From NCBI GenBank assembly GCA_021776635.1, contig JAJFFN010000035.1:124001-188000 (forward strand): 64,000 bases of DNA, written 5' to 3'. Position numbers and translations under genes: made by a program. The notes beneath the pieces were generated by a model, which saw only the letters and a program-made list of their open reading frames with translations, had not been told where the DNA came from and made no database searches. Positions within the stretch are counted from its first letter, which is position 1. The number at the start of each line of letters is the position of its first letter. The stretch is from Robiginitomaculum sp. Its GTDB lineage: Bacteria; Pseudomonadota; Alphaproteobacteria; Caulobacterales; Maricaulaceae. Shown here in pieces: positions 9,154 to 18,914 of this stretch.

Positions 9154-11010
9154 ATGACCAACACCCCAACCACACAAGACACCTTCAAACGCGCCCTTAG
9201 CGCCGCGACGCGAGCTCTGTCTGGTGAGCGCGAGTTGGATGTTCAATTTGGCGGTGAAGTTGGCGGGATTGTGCACCGCGCCAACAAGGATGGAAAAAGT
9301 GAGACGCAAGTAGTACTGCCTTTGCCTGTTTCCCAGCCGACCACACAAGCCGTGGCCAAGTCACGCGGAGAGGCGGACGCTTTGGCGTTAAGATTGGCGT
9401 TACATGATACAGATGTGTACGCCAAAAACCTTCCCAAACCGGGGCCGGCTTTGGCGATTTATGAAGCTTTGGAACAGGCGCGTGTTGAAGCGCTGGGGGC
9501 GCAGGTTATGGCCGGGGTTGGCGACAATCTCTATGCTGCTGCAGATGCACGGGCGCGGCGGCGCGGGTATCATAATCCCGATTTGGAGCAAAAAGATGCG
9601 CCGTTAGCCGAAGCAGTAGGTGTAATTGCTCGCGAAATATTCACAGGGCGCTCAGCCCCTGATGGCACCGAAGGATTGATGAACGCTTGGCGTGATTATA
9701 TTTCCGAAATAGGGGGAGATGAGTTATCAGCCCTTTCCATTTCTCTTGCCGACCAAGCTGCATTTTCCGAGCGCGCATTGGACTTGCTCAAGGCTTTGGA
9801 CATGGGCAACGAACTCGCCGATATTGATCAGAGTGAAGACGAGGACAATGAATCCCGAGAAGATCAGCAAAATCCCAACAATGCGCAAGACCAACAAGAC
9901 AAGAGCGATTCCGGTGAAACGCAATTGGCCCAAGCTGACGCACTCGACGAAGATGATACAAGCAAAGACATAGTCGATGCCGATGATTTTGAAGGAGAGG
10001 GCGCAGAAGGTGACCAAGTCCCGGATCCGGCTCAGCGCAACCCTGATTTACTAAACTCTCCAGCGCCCTATAAATATTTTACCAACAAACACGATGAAGT
10101 TATCCGCGCAGAAGAGTTATGCGAACAGGACGAGCTCGCACGGCTACGAACATATCTTGACGGCCATATGAAGTCTCTGACGTCTGTAATTGCACGCCTT
10201 GCCAACCGCTTGCAGCGCCGGCTTATGGCGCAGCAGCAAAGATCGTGGCGTTTTGATTTAGAAGAAGGTGTGCTCGACACAGCCCGACTTACCCGTGTCA
10301 TTACCGATCCGACCTCACCGCTAACCTTTAAAGAAGAAAAGCAGATGGAGTTCAGGGATACGGTGGTTTCTATTTTGCTCGATAATTCAGGCTCCATGCG
10401 GGGTCGCCCTATTATGATGGCCGCCGTGTGCGCAGATATTTTGGCACGTACCCTAGAGCGCTGCGCGGTCAAATGTGAAATTCTTGGCTTTACGACAAGA
10501 GCGTGGAAAGGCGGCGCATCGTTTCAAGACTGGCTGGCCAATGATAAGCCCGCTGGCCCAGGTCGGCTCAATGATTTGCGACATATAATATACAAAAGTG
10601 CAGATATGCCGTGGCGGCGCACAAAAAACAATCTCGGCCTTATGATGCGCGAAGGCTTACTAAAGGAAAACATAGACGGAGAAGCCCTTGAATGGGCAAA
10701 TGCCCGCCTACAAGCCCGTCCTGAACAGCGCAAGATATTGATGGTAATCTCAGACGGGGCACCTGTCGACGATGCCACGCAGTCTCGAAATAAATCGGGT
10801 ATTTTAGAACATCACCTGCACCTTGTTATCGATAAATTGGAAAACCGTTCAGACGTAGAATTAATAGCTATTGGTATCAACCACGATGTCACAAGATGGT
10901 ATAAACGTGCCGTTACCATTACCGACGTTGTAGAACTTGGCGGCGTTATGACAGAAAAGCTCGCGGAATTATTTGCCGAAACCCCGAAAAGACGAAGCCG
11001 CCGCAGATAG
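9154..11010 (+). CDS. cobT: CobT, von Willebrand-type subunit of cobaltochelatase type
   Basis: The 618-residue partner of CobS. The N-terminal half is the conserved CobT domain. A very acidic, Gln/Asp/Glu-rich linker covers about 225-290. The C-terminal third is a vWA domain with an intact MIDAS motif, DNSGSMRG, starting near 410. The MIDAS site is thought to bind metal and touch the AAA+ ring. The SD before the ATG is weak; the gene follows cobS by 39 bases and is surely co-transcribed. It ends in a basic RRSRRR tail. Confidence 0.93.
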   Translation: MTNTPTTQDTFKRALSAATRALSGERELDVQFGGEVGGIVHRANKDGKSETQVVLPLPVSQPTTQAVAKSRGEADALALRLALHDTDVYAKNLPKPGPALAIYEALEQARVEALGAQVMAGVGDNLYAAADARARRRGYHNPDLEQKDAPLAEAVGVIAREIFTGRSAPDGTEGLMNAWRDYISEIGGDELSALSISLADQAAFSERALDLLKALDMGNELADIDQSEDEDNESREDQQNPNNAQDQQDKSDSGETQLAQADALDEDDTSKDIVDADDFEGEGAEGDQVPDPAQRNPDLLNSPAPYKYFTNKHDEVIRAEELCEQDELARLRTYLDGHMKSLTSVIARLANRLQRRLMAQQQRSWRFDLEEGVLDTARLTRVITDPTSPLTFKEEKQMEFRDTVVSILLDNSGSMRGRPIMMAAVCADILARTLERCAVKCEILGFTTRAWKGGASFQDWLANDKPAGPGRLNDLRHIIYKSADMPWRRTKNNLGLMMREGLLKENIDGEALEWANARLQARPEQRKILMVISDGAPVDDATQSRNKSGILEHHLHLVIDKLENRSDVELIAIGINHDVTRWYKRAVTITDVVELGGVMTEKLAELFAETPKRRSRRR

Positions 11011-11051
11011 AGAAATAGCAAATCTTTTGTAAGCTTGGGACTGTCCAGGGT

Positions 11052-11429
11052 TTAATTGCTTCGGCGCACGATTTCATTGTCTTTGTCTAGCAAGACCACA
11101 GTTGGGGCATAATTGCGGGCTTTTTCGCGTTCCATATCACAATAGGTGACCACGATAATTTGGTCGCCGACCTGTACGCGGCGGGCCGCTGCTCCGTTAA
11201 GGCCAAATGTTTTTGAGCCGCGCGGGGCTTCTATCGCATATGTCGTAAAGCGTTCGCCGTTTGTAATGTTGAGAATATCAACCTGTTCATGAGGCAAAAT
11301 ATCTGCATGTTCCAATAAGTCCGTATCAATAGATATAGAGCCTTCGTAATGAAGGTCAGCCTGTGTAACCGTAGCACGGTGTAACTTGCTTTTCATCATG
11401 CGGACATATGTTGTTGGATTGGTGCTCAT
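11052..11429 (-). CDS. panD: Aspartate 1-decarboxylase proenzyme
   Basis: Makes beta-alanine from aspartate for pantothenate and coenzyme A. The pyruvoyl enzyme is made by self-cleavage at Gly-Ser, here Gly30-Ser31 in HYEGS. Other family blocks are [12 protein letters not shown] before the cut, [21 protein letters not shown] and [10 protein letters not shown]. At 125 residues it matches the family, with about six extra at the N-terminus. The first ATG has a good SD (AAAGGG), so I keep it. The upstream region carries two inverted repeats. Confidence 0.95.
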   Translation of the reverse strand: MSTNPTTYVRMMKSKLHRATVTQADLHYEGSISIDTDLLEHADILPHEQVDILNITNGERFTTYAIEAPRGSKTFGLNGAAARRVQVGDQIIVVTYCDMEREKARNYAPTVVLLDKDNEIVRRSN

Positions 11430-11456
11430 TGATAATCCCTTTCACGGTTACATATT

Positions 11457-11516
11457 GCATATAGGTAGCTATGCACTAAATGCAAATAGGGAAACGGCTA
11501 TAACTGCATAGCCGTT
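11457..11516. promoter_or_regulatory. Two inverted repeats upstream of panD
   Basis: Just upstream of panD lie a TGCATA/TATGCA inverted repeat (eight-base spacer) and, further out, a perfect nine-base arm pair AACGGCTAT/ATAGCCGTT at 11493-11501 and 11508-11516. Neither is followed by a T-run on the plus strand or the minus strand, so a plain terminator is unlikely. They could be operators or a leader hairpin for panD. Confidence 0.4.
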
Positions 11517-11572
11517 ATGTCCCGTTCATCTTTTTTCAAATTTATGGGTCGTCAAATTTATGAACTCCAAAC

Positions 11573-11609
11573 AAAAAAAGACGGCTCCCCGAGTTGCCTC
11601 TGAGCCGTC
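11573..11609 (-). terminator. Terminator of the TonB-dependent receptor gene
   Basis: A perfect eight-base stem, GACGGCTC (11580-11587) against GAGCCGTC (11602-11609), is followed on the minus strand by a seven-base T-run. It lies about 75 bases beyond the receptor's stop codon and before panD in the direction of transcription, so it separates the two leftward genes. Confidence 0.85.
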
Positions 11610-11682
11610 CTTTCCTCCCCCTAGGATGTGAGTGATGCAAATATTACATCAGTTCACATCATAAGCTCGTTTAATACGTTCA

Positions 11683-14205
11683 TTAAAAGTCCTTGCGAAC
11701 CAATACGCCGTACGTTGCTGGCGCAGTGGGATAAACATTGATAGTGCCGTTTTGCACAACACCTGGGAACGCACTGATGAAAGCTTTGTCATCAAAAATA
11801 TTGCGGCCCCAAACCTGAATGCCAAAACCGTTGTCAAGATTAACACCAAGCGCACCATTAACAATATTGGTATCTGATCTTGGGTTGGCGACACCAAAGA
11901 AGATTTGTCCAACTGGACTTATCGTGCTTTCATACTGGTAATCGCCGCGAATATATCCGGTTGTACCGCCACCAAAATCATGGGTATAGGTGGCCGAAGT
12001 CGAGAAGCCAAAATCCGGTATACCAGCAATCTCTTCCCCCGATAGATCCTGTGTTTGGTTAGGATCATTTTGCGGCGTAGGTGCATTGGCAAATTCGTCG
12101 TATTTGGAATCTAGATAGATACCGGCAAAGGTCAATTTTAAAGCATCTACTGGGTAATAACTTGCATCAAATTCTACGCCTTGCGTGCCTTGCTTGCCTG
12201 CATTGGACAATGTAAAGGCTGTCCCGGTAAATACATTGGACTGGAAACCATCGATCTCTTGATCAAATACGGCAATATTAATGGCACCTTTATCAAACCT
12301 GGCTTTGACACCAAGTTCGTAAACTAAAGCATCTTCCGGCCCAGCCAACCGACCACCAAATGATTGGTTTGGCTGTAAAAGGCCAGCAGCACCAAGTGCC
12401 GCCGCATCAGATGCATTTGGTCGCGAGTCCCGTGACAAATTCCACGATGTGGATTTAAAGCCTGTCGCTGCACTGGCATAGACGTTAATATTATCATTGA
12501 CTTCATAAGCAAGACGCGCAGTCCAAGTAACTTGATCGTCATTAGATCTGCCACTTTCGACCGAATTTCCAAATGCAAGAAATTGCGGTGTGAACTGAAA
12601 GCCTTGTAAACCAGCAACGCCAGCCGCAACGCCAGCCTGAATTGCAGCAGACGTGCCAGGGGCAACGCCTTCAATAAAGGCTATATTTGCCGGGGTCGGT
12701 GCAAGACCTGTAGCATTCGTAAACTCTTGGCCAAACAACACTGTTGGAAGTGGTACACCAAACACTGTTGGGTCGTTGTTGAGATCAATGGCTGAAAACA
12801 CTTCGTTATTGACGGTGCTGCCCGTTACTCTTTTCTTGTCTTTGGTGAAGTTGAGGCCGCCGGTTATTGTCAACTTATCTGATGCATGAAAGTCAAGTGT
12901 TGCAAAGGCGGAATAAGCTTCATTGTGTTGGGTGAAAGTTTCAACTATGTCATTTTGGTCACTGAAAAACGTACCGGGAGCTAGCCCGTATAAAGGCTCG
13001 AGACCCGCAAGCGCACCCCCTGATATGGCATTACCAAATGCATTAAAGGCTGGTCCAAAATCAAGACCACTTATTTGTACAATATCTTCATCGAAATAGT
13101 AACCGCCAACCATCCAATCGACCATATTGTCGCCAGTGGACGTCAGTCTAATTTCTTGCGTGAATGTATTAATGTCAACATCAGAGGTCGCAACGAGAAT
13201 AGGTGCCGTTGTAAAGTCCGCATCATTGACATTGCCATTTTTATTACTACGAAAAGATGAGATTGAGGTAACTGAAAATTTATCAAAATCAACATCGATA
13301 TGGGCAGAAATACCATCATCATTGACGAAGTTTGTTGTACTTGAATCTTGGAAGTTAACAAAGGCAAATGGGTTTGCAGGATTGGCTAATTGTCCCCCGA
13401 CCGCCACAACAGCTGGTGCCGTTGGCCCATTGACAAAATTGGCGACATGACAACAAATCTCATCAATTTCGCTGTGATCCACAATAAAACGAATGGAGAT
13501 ATCGTCGCGGGGCTCAAACAATAACTGACCGCGTAAATTCCAGCGATCCCGATCATTACTGGCTGGCTGGCCTGCGACTGCACTTTCGGCGTAACCATCA
13601 CGCTTATTGTAAGTACCGCCAAGGCTAACGGCTATAGTTTCAGATAGACCCGTTGTAGCATAACCCCGAAATACGCGCTGATCATAATTACCAGCCCCTG
13701 CTTCCAAATACCCTTGGGACTGGAAGGATGGTTTTGCAGTAACAACACTGATAACACCTGCTGATGCGTTTTTGCCAAAAAGCGTAGATTGCGGGCCAGA
13801 AAGCACCTCAATACGCTCTAGCTTAGGAAGGTCACCAATTTGCGCCGCAGAACGAGAGCGGTAGACACCGTCAATAAACACACCAACAGAAGGTTCAATA
13901 CCAGCATTGTTAGCGCCATTACCAAATCCACGTATACGGAAATTTGTGTTAGTAGAGGTCTGTAGTTGTCCGACCCGCAAACTTGGCACTACGGATTGTA
14001 AATCCTGAATGTCAAGAATTTGAGCTTTTTCCAAAACATCTGCTGACGTCACAGAAACGGTTACAGGTGTTTCTTGCAAGGTCTGTTGGCGCTTGGTCGC
14101 TGTGACGATAATCTCGTCTTTAACTTGTGCGCTGGCTGCGCCTGAAAATGCTACACTGGCGACAAGCGCAGTGGAAGCTAGCAATCCTATTTTTTTGTTG
14201 AACAT
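11683..14205 (-). CDS. TonB-dependent outer membrane receptor
   Basis: An outer membrane active transporter for an unknown ligand. I start at the ATG at 14205, which has a strong SD (AAAAGGGG) and opens a classical signal peptide with cleavage after ASA at about residue 26. The 48 extra residues of the longest frame have no such support. A TonB-box-like DEIIVTATK at about 30-38 leads into the plug domain (to about 155), followed by a 22-strand barrel ending in the aromatic C-terminus VLVRKDF. The style is that of the large Caulobacterales/sphingomonad receptor set. No siderophore, B12 or sugar gene next to it hints at the substrate. Confidence 0.93.
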   Translation of the reverse strand: MFNKKIGLLASTALVASVAFSGAASAQVKDEIIVTATKRQQTLQETPVTVSVTSADVLEKAQILDIQDLQSVVPSLRVGQLQTSTNTNFRIRGFGNGANNAGIEPSVGVFIDGVYRSRSAAQIGDLPKLERIEVLSGPQSTLFGKNASAGVISVVTAKPSFQSQGYLEAGAGNYDQRVFRGYATTGLSETIAVSLGGTYNKRDGYAESAVAGQPASNDRDRWNLRGQLLFEPRDDISIRFIVDHSEIDEICCHVANFVNGPTAPAVVAVGGQLANPANPFAFVNFQDSSTTNFVNDDGISAHIDVDFDKFSVTSISSFRSNKNGNVNDADFTTAPILVATSDVDINTFTQEIRLTSTGDNMVDWMVGGYYFDEDIVQISGLDFGPAFNAFGNAISGGALAGLEPLYGLAPGTFFSDQNDIVETFTQHNEAYSAFATLDFHASDKLTITGGLNFTKDKKRVTGSTVNNEVFSAIDLNNDPTVFGVPLPTVLFGQEFTNATGLAPTPANIAFIEGVAPGTSAAIQAGVAAGVAGLQGFQFTPQFLAFGNSVESGRSNDDQVTWTARLAYEVNDNINVYASAATGFKSTSWNLSRDSRPNASDAAALGAAGLLQPNQSFGGRLAGPEDALVYELGVKARFDKGAINIAVFDQEIDGFQSNVFTGTAFTLSNAGKQGTQGVEFDASYYPVDALKLTFAGIYLDSKYDEFANAPTPQNDPNQTQDLSGEEIAGIPDFGFSTSATYTHDFGGGTTGYIRGDYQYESTISPVGQIFFGVANPRSDTNIVNGALGVNLDNGFGIQVWGRNIFDDKAFISAFPGVVQNGTINVYPTAPATYGVLVRKDF

Positions 14206-14407
14206 AAAGGTCCCCTTTTGTTTTAGTTGATGGTTTTGGTTAAGATAAATTATAAAATTCTGAATGGACGTTATGCGATTTTTAACACCGATACAAAGCA
14301 TTGTCATGCTTGTTATGAAAAAAAGTGCATACTGTGCCATAAAAGTCACTACTCCCTAATATATGCAAGTGTCGAGCCAACACAAAAAGAACAATTACAG
14401 AACATTA

Positions 14408-14436
14408 TTGACAAAATTAGCGTGTTCTTATATTGT
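14408..14436 (+). promoter_or_regulatory. Sigma-70-type promoter of radA
   Basis: TTGACA at 14408-14413 and TATTGT at 14431-14436 are separated by exactly 17 bases. The start point expected near 14443 leaves a leader of only about 15 bases, which consists of the SD AAAGGAG and its spacer before the radA ATG at 14459. This also argues that the longer upstream reading frame is not translated. Confidence 0.7.
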
Positions 14437-14458
14437 TCCTGTTAAAGGAGCAATAATT

Positions 14459-15841
14459 ATGGGAAAGCCGGTAAATATATTCGTTTGCCAATCTTGCGGT
14501 AGCGTTCACGGAAAGTGGGCGGGGCGTTGTGATGCCTGCGGGGAGTGGAATACCTTGGTTGAAGAAGTTCCGGCGCAAAATTCGCCTAAATCGAGCAGGC
14601 GCAGGCGGTCACGTGCCATTGATTTTGTAAGCCTTGACGGCGAAACCGAAGAACACCCGAGGCTTAGCACAGGTATTGACGAGCTTAATCGGGTTACAGG
14701 GGGCGGGTTTGTCCCAGGTTCCGTTTTACTGATTGGAGGGGACCCTGGGATTGGCAAATCTACATTATTGTTACAAGTTGCGGGTTTTATGGCTAAATGT
14801 GGACAAGGTGGAACTTTATGTAAAACCGCCTATATCTCCGGTGAAGAATCCACGGCGCAAGTCAAACGCCGCGCCAAACGGCTTGGCCTTTCGAATGCAC
14901 CTGTATCTCTGGCGGCTGAAACGTCGCTTGGTCCGATTATTGATGGATTATTGGCGGAAAAACCTGATGTGGTAATTATCGATTCTATTCAAACTATGTG
15001 GACGGATCAATTAGGCGCTGCACCTGGAACCGTCGCGCAAGTACGCGCCTGCGCTCAAGAGTTAACCCGTTATGCCAAGAAAAGTGGTGCCGTAATGCTT
15101 TTGGTGGGCCATGTGACCAAAGATGGGCAAATTGCTGGCCCGCGTGTTGTAGAGCATATGGTTGATGCCGTTTTGTATTTCGAAGGTGACCGCGCCAACC
15201 AATTTCGTATTTTGCGGGCCCATAAAAACCGTTTTGGCCCTACTGACGAAATCGGCGTATTTGAAATGGGCGGGCAAGGCTTAAATGAAGTTGCCAATCC
15301 ATCAGCCTTGTTCCTTGATGGCCGCGAGGAGGCTGCATCTGGTGCAGCCGTATTTGCTGGCCTAGAGGGTACGCGTCCTTTGCTCACTGAAATTCAGGCC
15401 TTGGTTGCACCAGCCGCCTTTGGGACGCCGCGCCGCGCTGTTGTTGGCTGGGACAGTGGGCGTCTTGCCATGGTATTAGCCGTGTTAGAAGCGCGGTGTG
15501 GGATTAATTTTGGCGGTAAGGATGTCTATCTGAATGTAGCCGGCGGCTTAAAAATAGCAGAGCCAGCCGCAGACTTAGCCGTTGCGGCCGCATTAATCTC
15601 TTCAATATTTGACAAACCGCTACCGGCTGATTGCGTTGTCTTTGGCGAGCTGAGCCTTTCCGGCGATGTCCGCCAAGCATCTCGCAGTGATGCACGGTTA
15701 AAAGAAGCTGCAAAACTTGGGTTTAAGTGTGCAATCGCAACCTTAAACAAACAAGGGGAAACTAAAAATATCTCCTCACAACTGCCTATTCTTGAAATCA
15801 ACACTTTGCCAGACTTGATTACCCGTGTAGAAGCCCTATAG
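14459..15841 (+). CDS. radA: DNA repair protein RadA
   Basis: A RecA-like ATPase that helps branch migration during recombination. The start at 14459 follows AAAGGAG at eight bases. In order: a four-cysteine zinc finger (Cys10, Cys13, Cys24, Cys27), a RecA core with Walker A GDPGIGKST near 95-103, the RadA-specific KNRFG motif near 254, and a C-terminal Lon-protease-like domain. The 460 residues are usual. A 59-base gap separates it from cvpA. Confidence 0.95.
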   Translation: MGKPVNIFVCQSCGSVHGKWAGRCDACGEWNTLVEEVPAQNSPKSSRRRRSRAIDFVSLDGETEEHPRLSTGIDELNRVTGGGFVPGSVLLIGGDPGIGKSTLLLQVAGFMAKCGQGGTLCKTAYISGEESTAQVKRRAKRLGLSNAPVSLAAETSLGPIIDGLLAEKPDVVIIDSIQTMWTDQLGAAPGTVAQVRACAQELTRYAKKSGAVMLLVGHVTKDGQIAGPRVVEHMVDAVLYFEGDRANQFRILRAHKNRFGPTDEIGVFEMGGQGLNEVANPSALFLDGREEAASGAAVFAGLEGTRPLLTEIQALVAPAAFGTPRRAVVGWDSGRLAMVLAVLEARCGINFGGKDVYLNVAGGLKIAEPAADLAVAAALISSIFDKPLPADCVVFGELSLSGDVRQASRSDARLKEAAKLGFKCAIATLNKQGETKNISSQLPILEINTLPDLITRVEAL

Positions 15842-15900
15842 ATTCTTAACGAGCGGCGATTCTTTTATAGCCCCCATAATTACTTGTCACGGAGTAGAGC

Positions 15901-16473
15901 ATGGAATTTGCAGGCATGTCATTTGGTGGTTTTGACACTGTTGTCATTGTTATTTTAGGTGTTTCCGCCGTTTTAGCTTTTGTGCGCGGGTTATCCCGAG
16001 AACTAATTTCAATAATTGCACTTGCAATTGGTGTGGTTGGCGCGTTGTTTTTATTTGGTCGTTACCAAATTAATATGCAGAGCCTTATCAAGCCTGCATG
16101 GCTTGCGGATAGTGTCCTTCTCCTCGGTGTTTTCGGGTTTCTGTATATCTTATCTCGCTTTTTAATGCGCGGCTGGGCCAAAACTCTGCGTGGGCGCGGC
16201 CCTTCTTTGCTTGACCGGCTTTTAGGGTTGGGGTTTGGCGTTTTACGCGGCACAATCCTAGCTTCATTACTTGTTCTTGTCGTATCAAATTTGGCAAAAG
16301 ACGGAGAGCCTGCCGATTGGATTGGGCAAGCAAAAACCTATCCTATACTGCGTAAAACTGCTGATATGTTGGTAAATTTACCTTTTGCACGCGCCAAAGA
16401 AGTGGCTGACTACACAAAAACCCAAGGCAAACAATCAGAAATGTTGCCAGATATCCCACAAAACGAACAATGA
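15901..16473 (+). CDS. cvpA: CvpA family membrane protein
   Basis: A 190-residue inner membrane protein with about four hydrophobic segments between residues 10 and 130, followed by a polar tail. The opening DTVVIVILGVSAVLAFVRGL and the RGLSRELISI loop match CvpA, named for colicin V production. Its present role is linked to envelope integrity. It sits directly before purF, the arrangement seen in E. coli and many alphaproteobacteria. The ATG has a GGAG SD. Confidence 0.9.
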   Translation: MEFAGMSFGGFDTVVIVILGVSAVLAFVRGLSRELISIIALAIGVVGALFLFGRYQINMQSLIKPAWLADSVLLLGVFGFLYILSRFLMRGWAKTLRGRGPSLLDRLLGLGFGVLRGTILASLLVLVVSNLAKDGEPADWIGQAKTYPILRKTADMLVNLPFARAKEVADYTKTQGKQSEMLPDIPQNEQ

Positions 16474-16512
16474 TGTATCAATTAAATATTAAAGAGTAGA
16501 AAGCTGCATAAA

Positions 16513-17982
16513 ATGCCTACTTATACTGCGCCTAAAGATTTAATTATGTCCCCCAAAATTCGTGAAGAATGCGGGGTTTTTGGCGTTTATGGTGTCGAAG
16601 ATGCTGCAGCACTTACGACACTTGGACTTCATGCGTTGCAACACCGAGGCCAAGAAGCGTGTGGGATTGCCAGTTTTGATGGTAAATTTCACTCTGAACG
16701 TCACATTGGTTTGGTTGGCGAAAACTTCACCGGCAAAGATTTACGTCAACGGCTGCCCGGTCATGCCGCTATAGGCCATAATCGCTATTCAACTGCCGGG
16801 AAAACTTTGTTGCGTAACACCCAACCACTTTTTGCTGAAATGGCCAGCGGTGGTTTGGCTATTGCCCATAATGGTCATTTGACCAATGCTTATTTGTTGC
16901 GCGAACAACTGGTACATGACGGCGCTATTTTTCAATCAACGAGTGACACCGAAGTCGTGTTACATCTTATTTCCCGTTCCAGACGCACAGCTTTTATTGA
17001 CCGGTTTATTGATGCACTTCGTCAAATTGATGGCGGTTTTGCATTTGTCGGCGTCACCAATAAAAAACTGATAGGTGCCAGAGACAGGCTAGGGATACGC
17101 CCACTTGTTATTGGCAAAAAGGGAGATGCCTATATTCTAGCGTCCGAGACCTGTGCTCTTGATATTATTGATGCAAAATTGGTTCGCGAACTGGAACCGG
17201 GTGAGGTTGTTGTCATAACCAAAGACGGCATTGAATTTATACGAGCTTTCCCTAAAATTCCAACCCGCCCCTGTGTGTTTGAATTCGTTTATTTCGCAAG
17301 ACCAGATAGCATTGTTGGCGGGCAAAGTGTCTATGAAGTCCGCAAGCGTATGGGCGTTCGCCTTGCCAAAGAATGCCCCGCAGATGTAGACCTGATAATT
17401 CCAGTTCCCGACAGCGGTGTACCTGCTGCACTTGGCTTTGCTCAGGCCGCTCAAATACCGTTTGAGCTCGGCATAATCCGTAATCACTATGTTGGCCGTA
17501 CCTTTATTCAGCCGACACAAGCCATCCGGGATATTGGCGTGCGCCTAAAACACTCCGCAAATCACAGCCTAATTAAAGGCAAAAAAGTCCTGCTTGTTGA
17601 TGACAGTATTGTCCGGGGCACCACTTCGACCAAAATAGTGCGGATGATTAGAGATGCTGGCGCAGCAGAGGTTCATTTCCGCTCCGCCTCGCCAGAGATA
17701 AGACATCCAGATTTTTACGGCGTCGATATGCCGAGTACGGATAAACTTCTAGCCGCCAATTACGACCTAGAAGGCATGCGCGAATTGCTCGGCGCGGATA
17801 CCCTCGGTTTTCTTTCTATTGAAGGCCTGTACGGCGCTCTCGGTGATCTGTCTCGCAACGCCGAATATCCGCAATTCTCCGATCATTGTTTTACCGGCGA
17901 CTATCCTACGTCTCTTGTTGATAATGAGCGAAAGAACGCAGGCGAAAATCCGCAACTTTCTTTCCTCGTAGATGTAGCGTAA
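16513..17982 (+). CDS. purF: Amidophosphoribosyltransferase
   Basis: First committed enzyme of purine synthesis, making phosphoribosylamine from PRPP and glutamine. The 489 residues start with a propeptide; removal would expose Cys20 (EECGVFG), the glutaminase nucleophile. The PRPP-binding loop is VLLVDDSIVRGTT, at about 360. The four cysteines that hold a 4Fe-4S cluster in the Bacillus-type enzymes are only partly kept: the one in CVFEFVYF and the one in HCFTGDYPT remain. The usual Cys in the H.CFYG segment is Asp here (HPDFYG), and the Cys three residues before HCFTG's Cys is Ser. A cluster is therefore unlikely. A second ATG at residue 12 is a possible start. Confidence 0.95.
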   Translation: MPTYTAPKDLIMSPKIREECGVFGVYGVEDAAALTTLGLHALQHRGQEACGIASFDGKFHSERHIGLVGENFTGKDLRQRLPGHAAIGHNRYSTAGKTLLRNTQPLFAEMASGGLAIAHNGHLTNAYLLREQLVHDGAIFQSTSDTEVVLHLISRSRRTAFIDRFIDALRQIDGGFAFVGVTNKKLIGARDRLGIRPLVIGKKGDAYILASETCALDIIDAKLVRELEPGEVVVITKDGIEFIRAFPKIPTRPCVFEFVYFARPDSIVGGQSVYEVRKRMGVRLAKECPADVDLIIPVPDSGVPAALGFAQAAQIPFELGIIRNHYVGRTFIQPTQAIRDIGVRLKHSANHSLIKGKKVLLVDDSIVRGTTSTKIVRMIRDAGAAEVHFRSASPEIRHPDFYGVDMPSTDKLLAANYDLEGMRELLGADTLGFLSIEGLYGALGDLSRNAEYPQFSDHCFTGDYPTSLVDNERKNAGENPQLSFLVDVA

Positions 17983-17985
17983 AAC

Positions 17986-18741
17986 ATGGCTGATAAATCA
18001 TCGCAAACTGAGCGCCCTTTGGCGGGACGTGTTACATTGGTCACAGGCGCGTCGCGCGGCATTGGCTATGCCAGCGCAATTGAACTAGCCAAAGCAGGTT
18101 CCCACATAATTGCCACTGGCCGCACCCAAGGCGGTCTGGAAGATTTAGATGACGCCATACGTGCTTTGGCTAAAAAAGAAGACGGTATCGGCGAGTGTAC
18201 GGTCGTGCCTATGGACTTTAAAATGTTGGACGGTATCGACCAATTGGGTGCAGCCGTGTATGAACGTTGGGGCAGACTTGATGGTCTCTTGTCGAATGCC
18301 GGTGTGCTCGGCGAGATTGCCCCTGTACCGCATATTTCGCCGAAAATATTTGACGAAACTATAGCGGTGAATATCACAGCAAACTTCCGTTTAATAAGAT
18401 CGTTTGAGCCTTTATTGATGGCATCCTCCTCTGGTCGCGCCGTCTTTGTTAGTTCACGCGGTGCACAATCACGCAATGCTTTTTGGGGCGCATATGCAGC
18501 CAGTAAATCGGCATTGGACGCCATGGTTCAGTGTTGGGCCGCCGAGACCGAAAAAACAAATCTGCGCATTAATTTAGTCAACCCTGGCCCAGTGAGCACA
18601 AAAATGCGCGCCAATGCCATGCCCGGCGAAGACCCGGATACATTACCAAAACCAATAGACATAGCAAAACGTCTCGTCCCCCTCCTGTCACCAGACTACA
18701 AAACTCACGGTGAAATTATCAGCTTTCGGGACGGAAAATAA
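17986..18741 (+). CDS. Short-chain dehydrogenase/reductase
   Basis: A 251-residue classical SDR with the NAD(P)-binding TGASRGIG at about 20-27, the NAG triplet near 105 and the catalytic YAASK around 170. The substrate cannot be told from the sequence. It starts three bases after purF and has no SD of its own, so it is coupled to purF; the same pair occurs in other Caulobacterales-like genomes, from memory. The 3' end is overlapped by a small antisense frame. Confidence 0.9.
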   Translation: MADKSSQTERPLAGRVTLVTGASRGIGYASAIELAKAGSHIIATGRTQGGLEDLDDAIRALAKKEDGIGECTVVPMDFKMLDGIDQLGAAVYERWGRLDGLLSNAGVLGEIAPVPHISPKIFDETIAVNITANFRLIRSFEPLLMASSSGRAVFVSSRGAQSRNAFWGAYAASKSALDAMVQCWAAETEKTNLRINLVNPGPVSTKMRANAMPGEDPDTLPKPIDIAKRLVPLLSPDYKTHGEIISFRDGK

Positions 18742-18861
18742 ACTTGCCGACAAATATATTTGTGTTAGCCAAAAACAGGCGGTGCACCAGTTTGCGATTT
18801 GCTCACCGAACATTTTACCCGCCACATCAATAGCCGTTTTGACATTTTGATCTTTAATCAT
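18688..18861 (-). CDS. Possible small antisense ORF, 57 residues
   Basis: A minus-strand frame with a very good start: AAAGGAG, five bases, then ATG at 18861. The first part, MIKDQNVKTAIDVAGKMFGE, reads like a real protein N-terminus. The second part has two close cysteines and a hydrophobic stretch, and its last 54 bases run antisense to the SDR gene. It is divergent from dnaG with about 53 bases between starts. It may be a genuine small gene, or the front end of a decayed one. I recognise no family. Confidence 0.35.
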   Translation of the reverse strand: MIKDQNVKTAIDVAGKMFGEQIANWCTACFWLTQIYLSASLFSVPKADNFTVSFVVW

Positions 18862-18914
18862 ATTAGCTCCTTTCAGGACTCGCATTTCGCATTCAGACAT
18901 TCTACAATACCCCG

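Noticed and set aside
14206-14349. An N-terminal extension of the TonB-dependent receptor
   Set aside because: The ATG at 14205 has a strong SD and starts a perfect signal peptide; the extension has neither.
14363-14458. An N-terminal extension of radA
   Set aside because: A good promoter and SD lie inside it, and the zinc finger begins right after the ATG at 14459.
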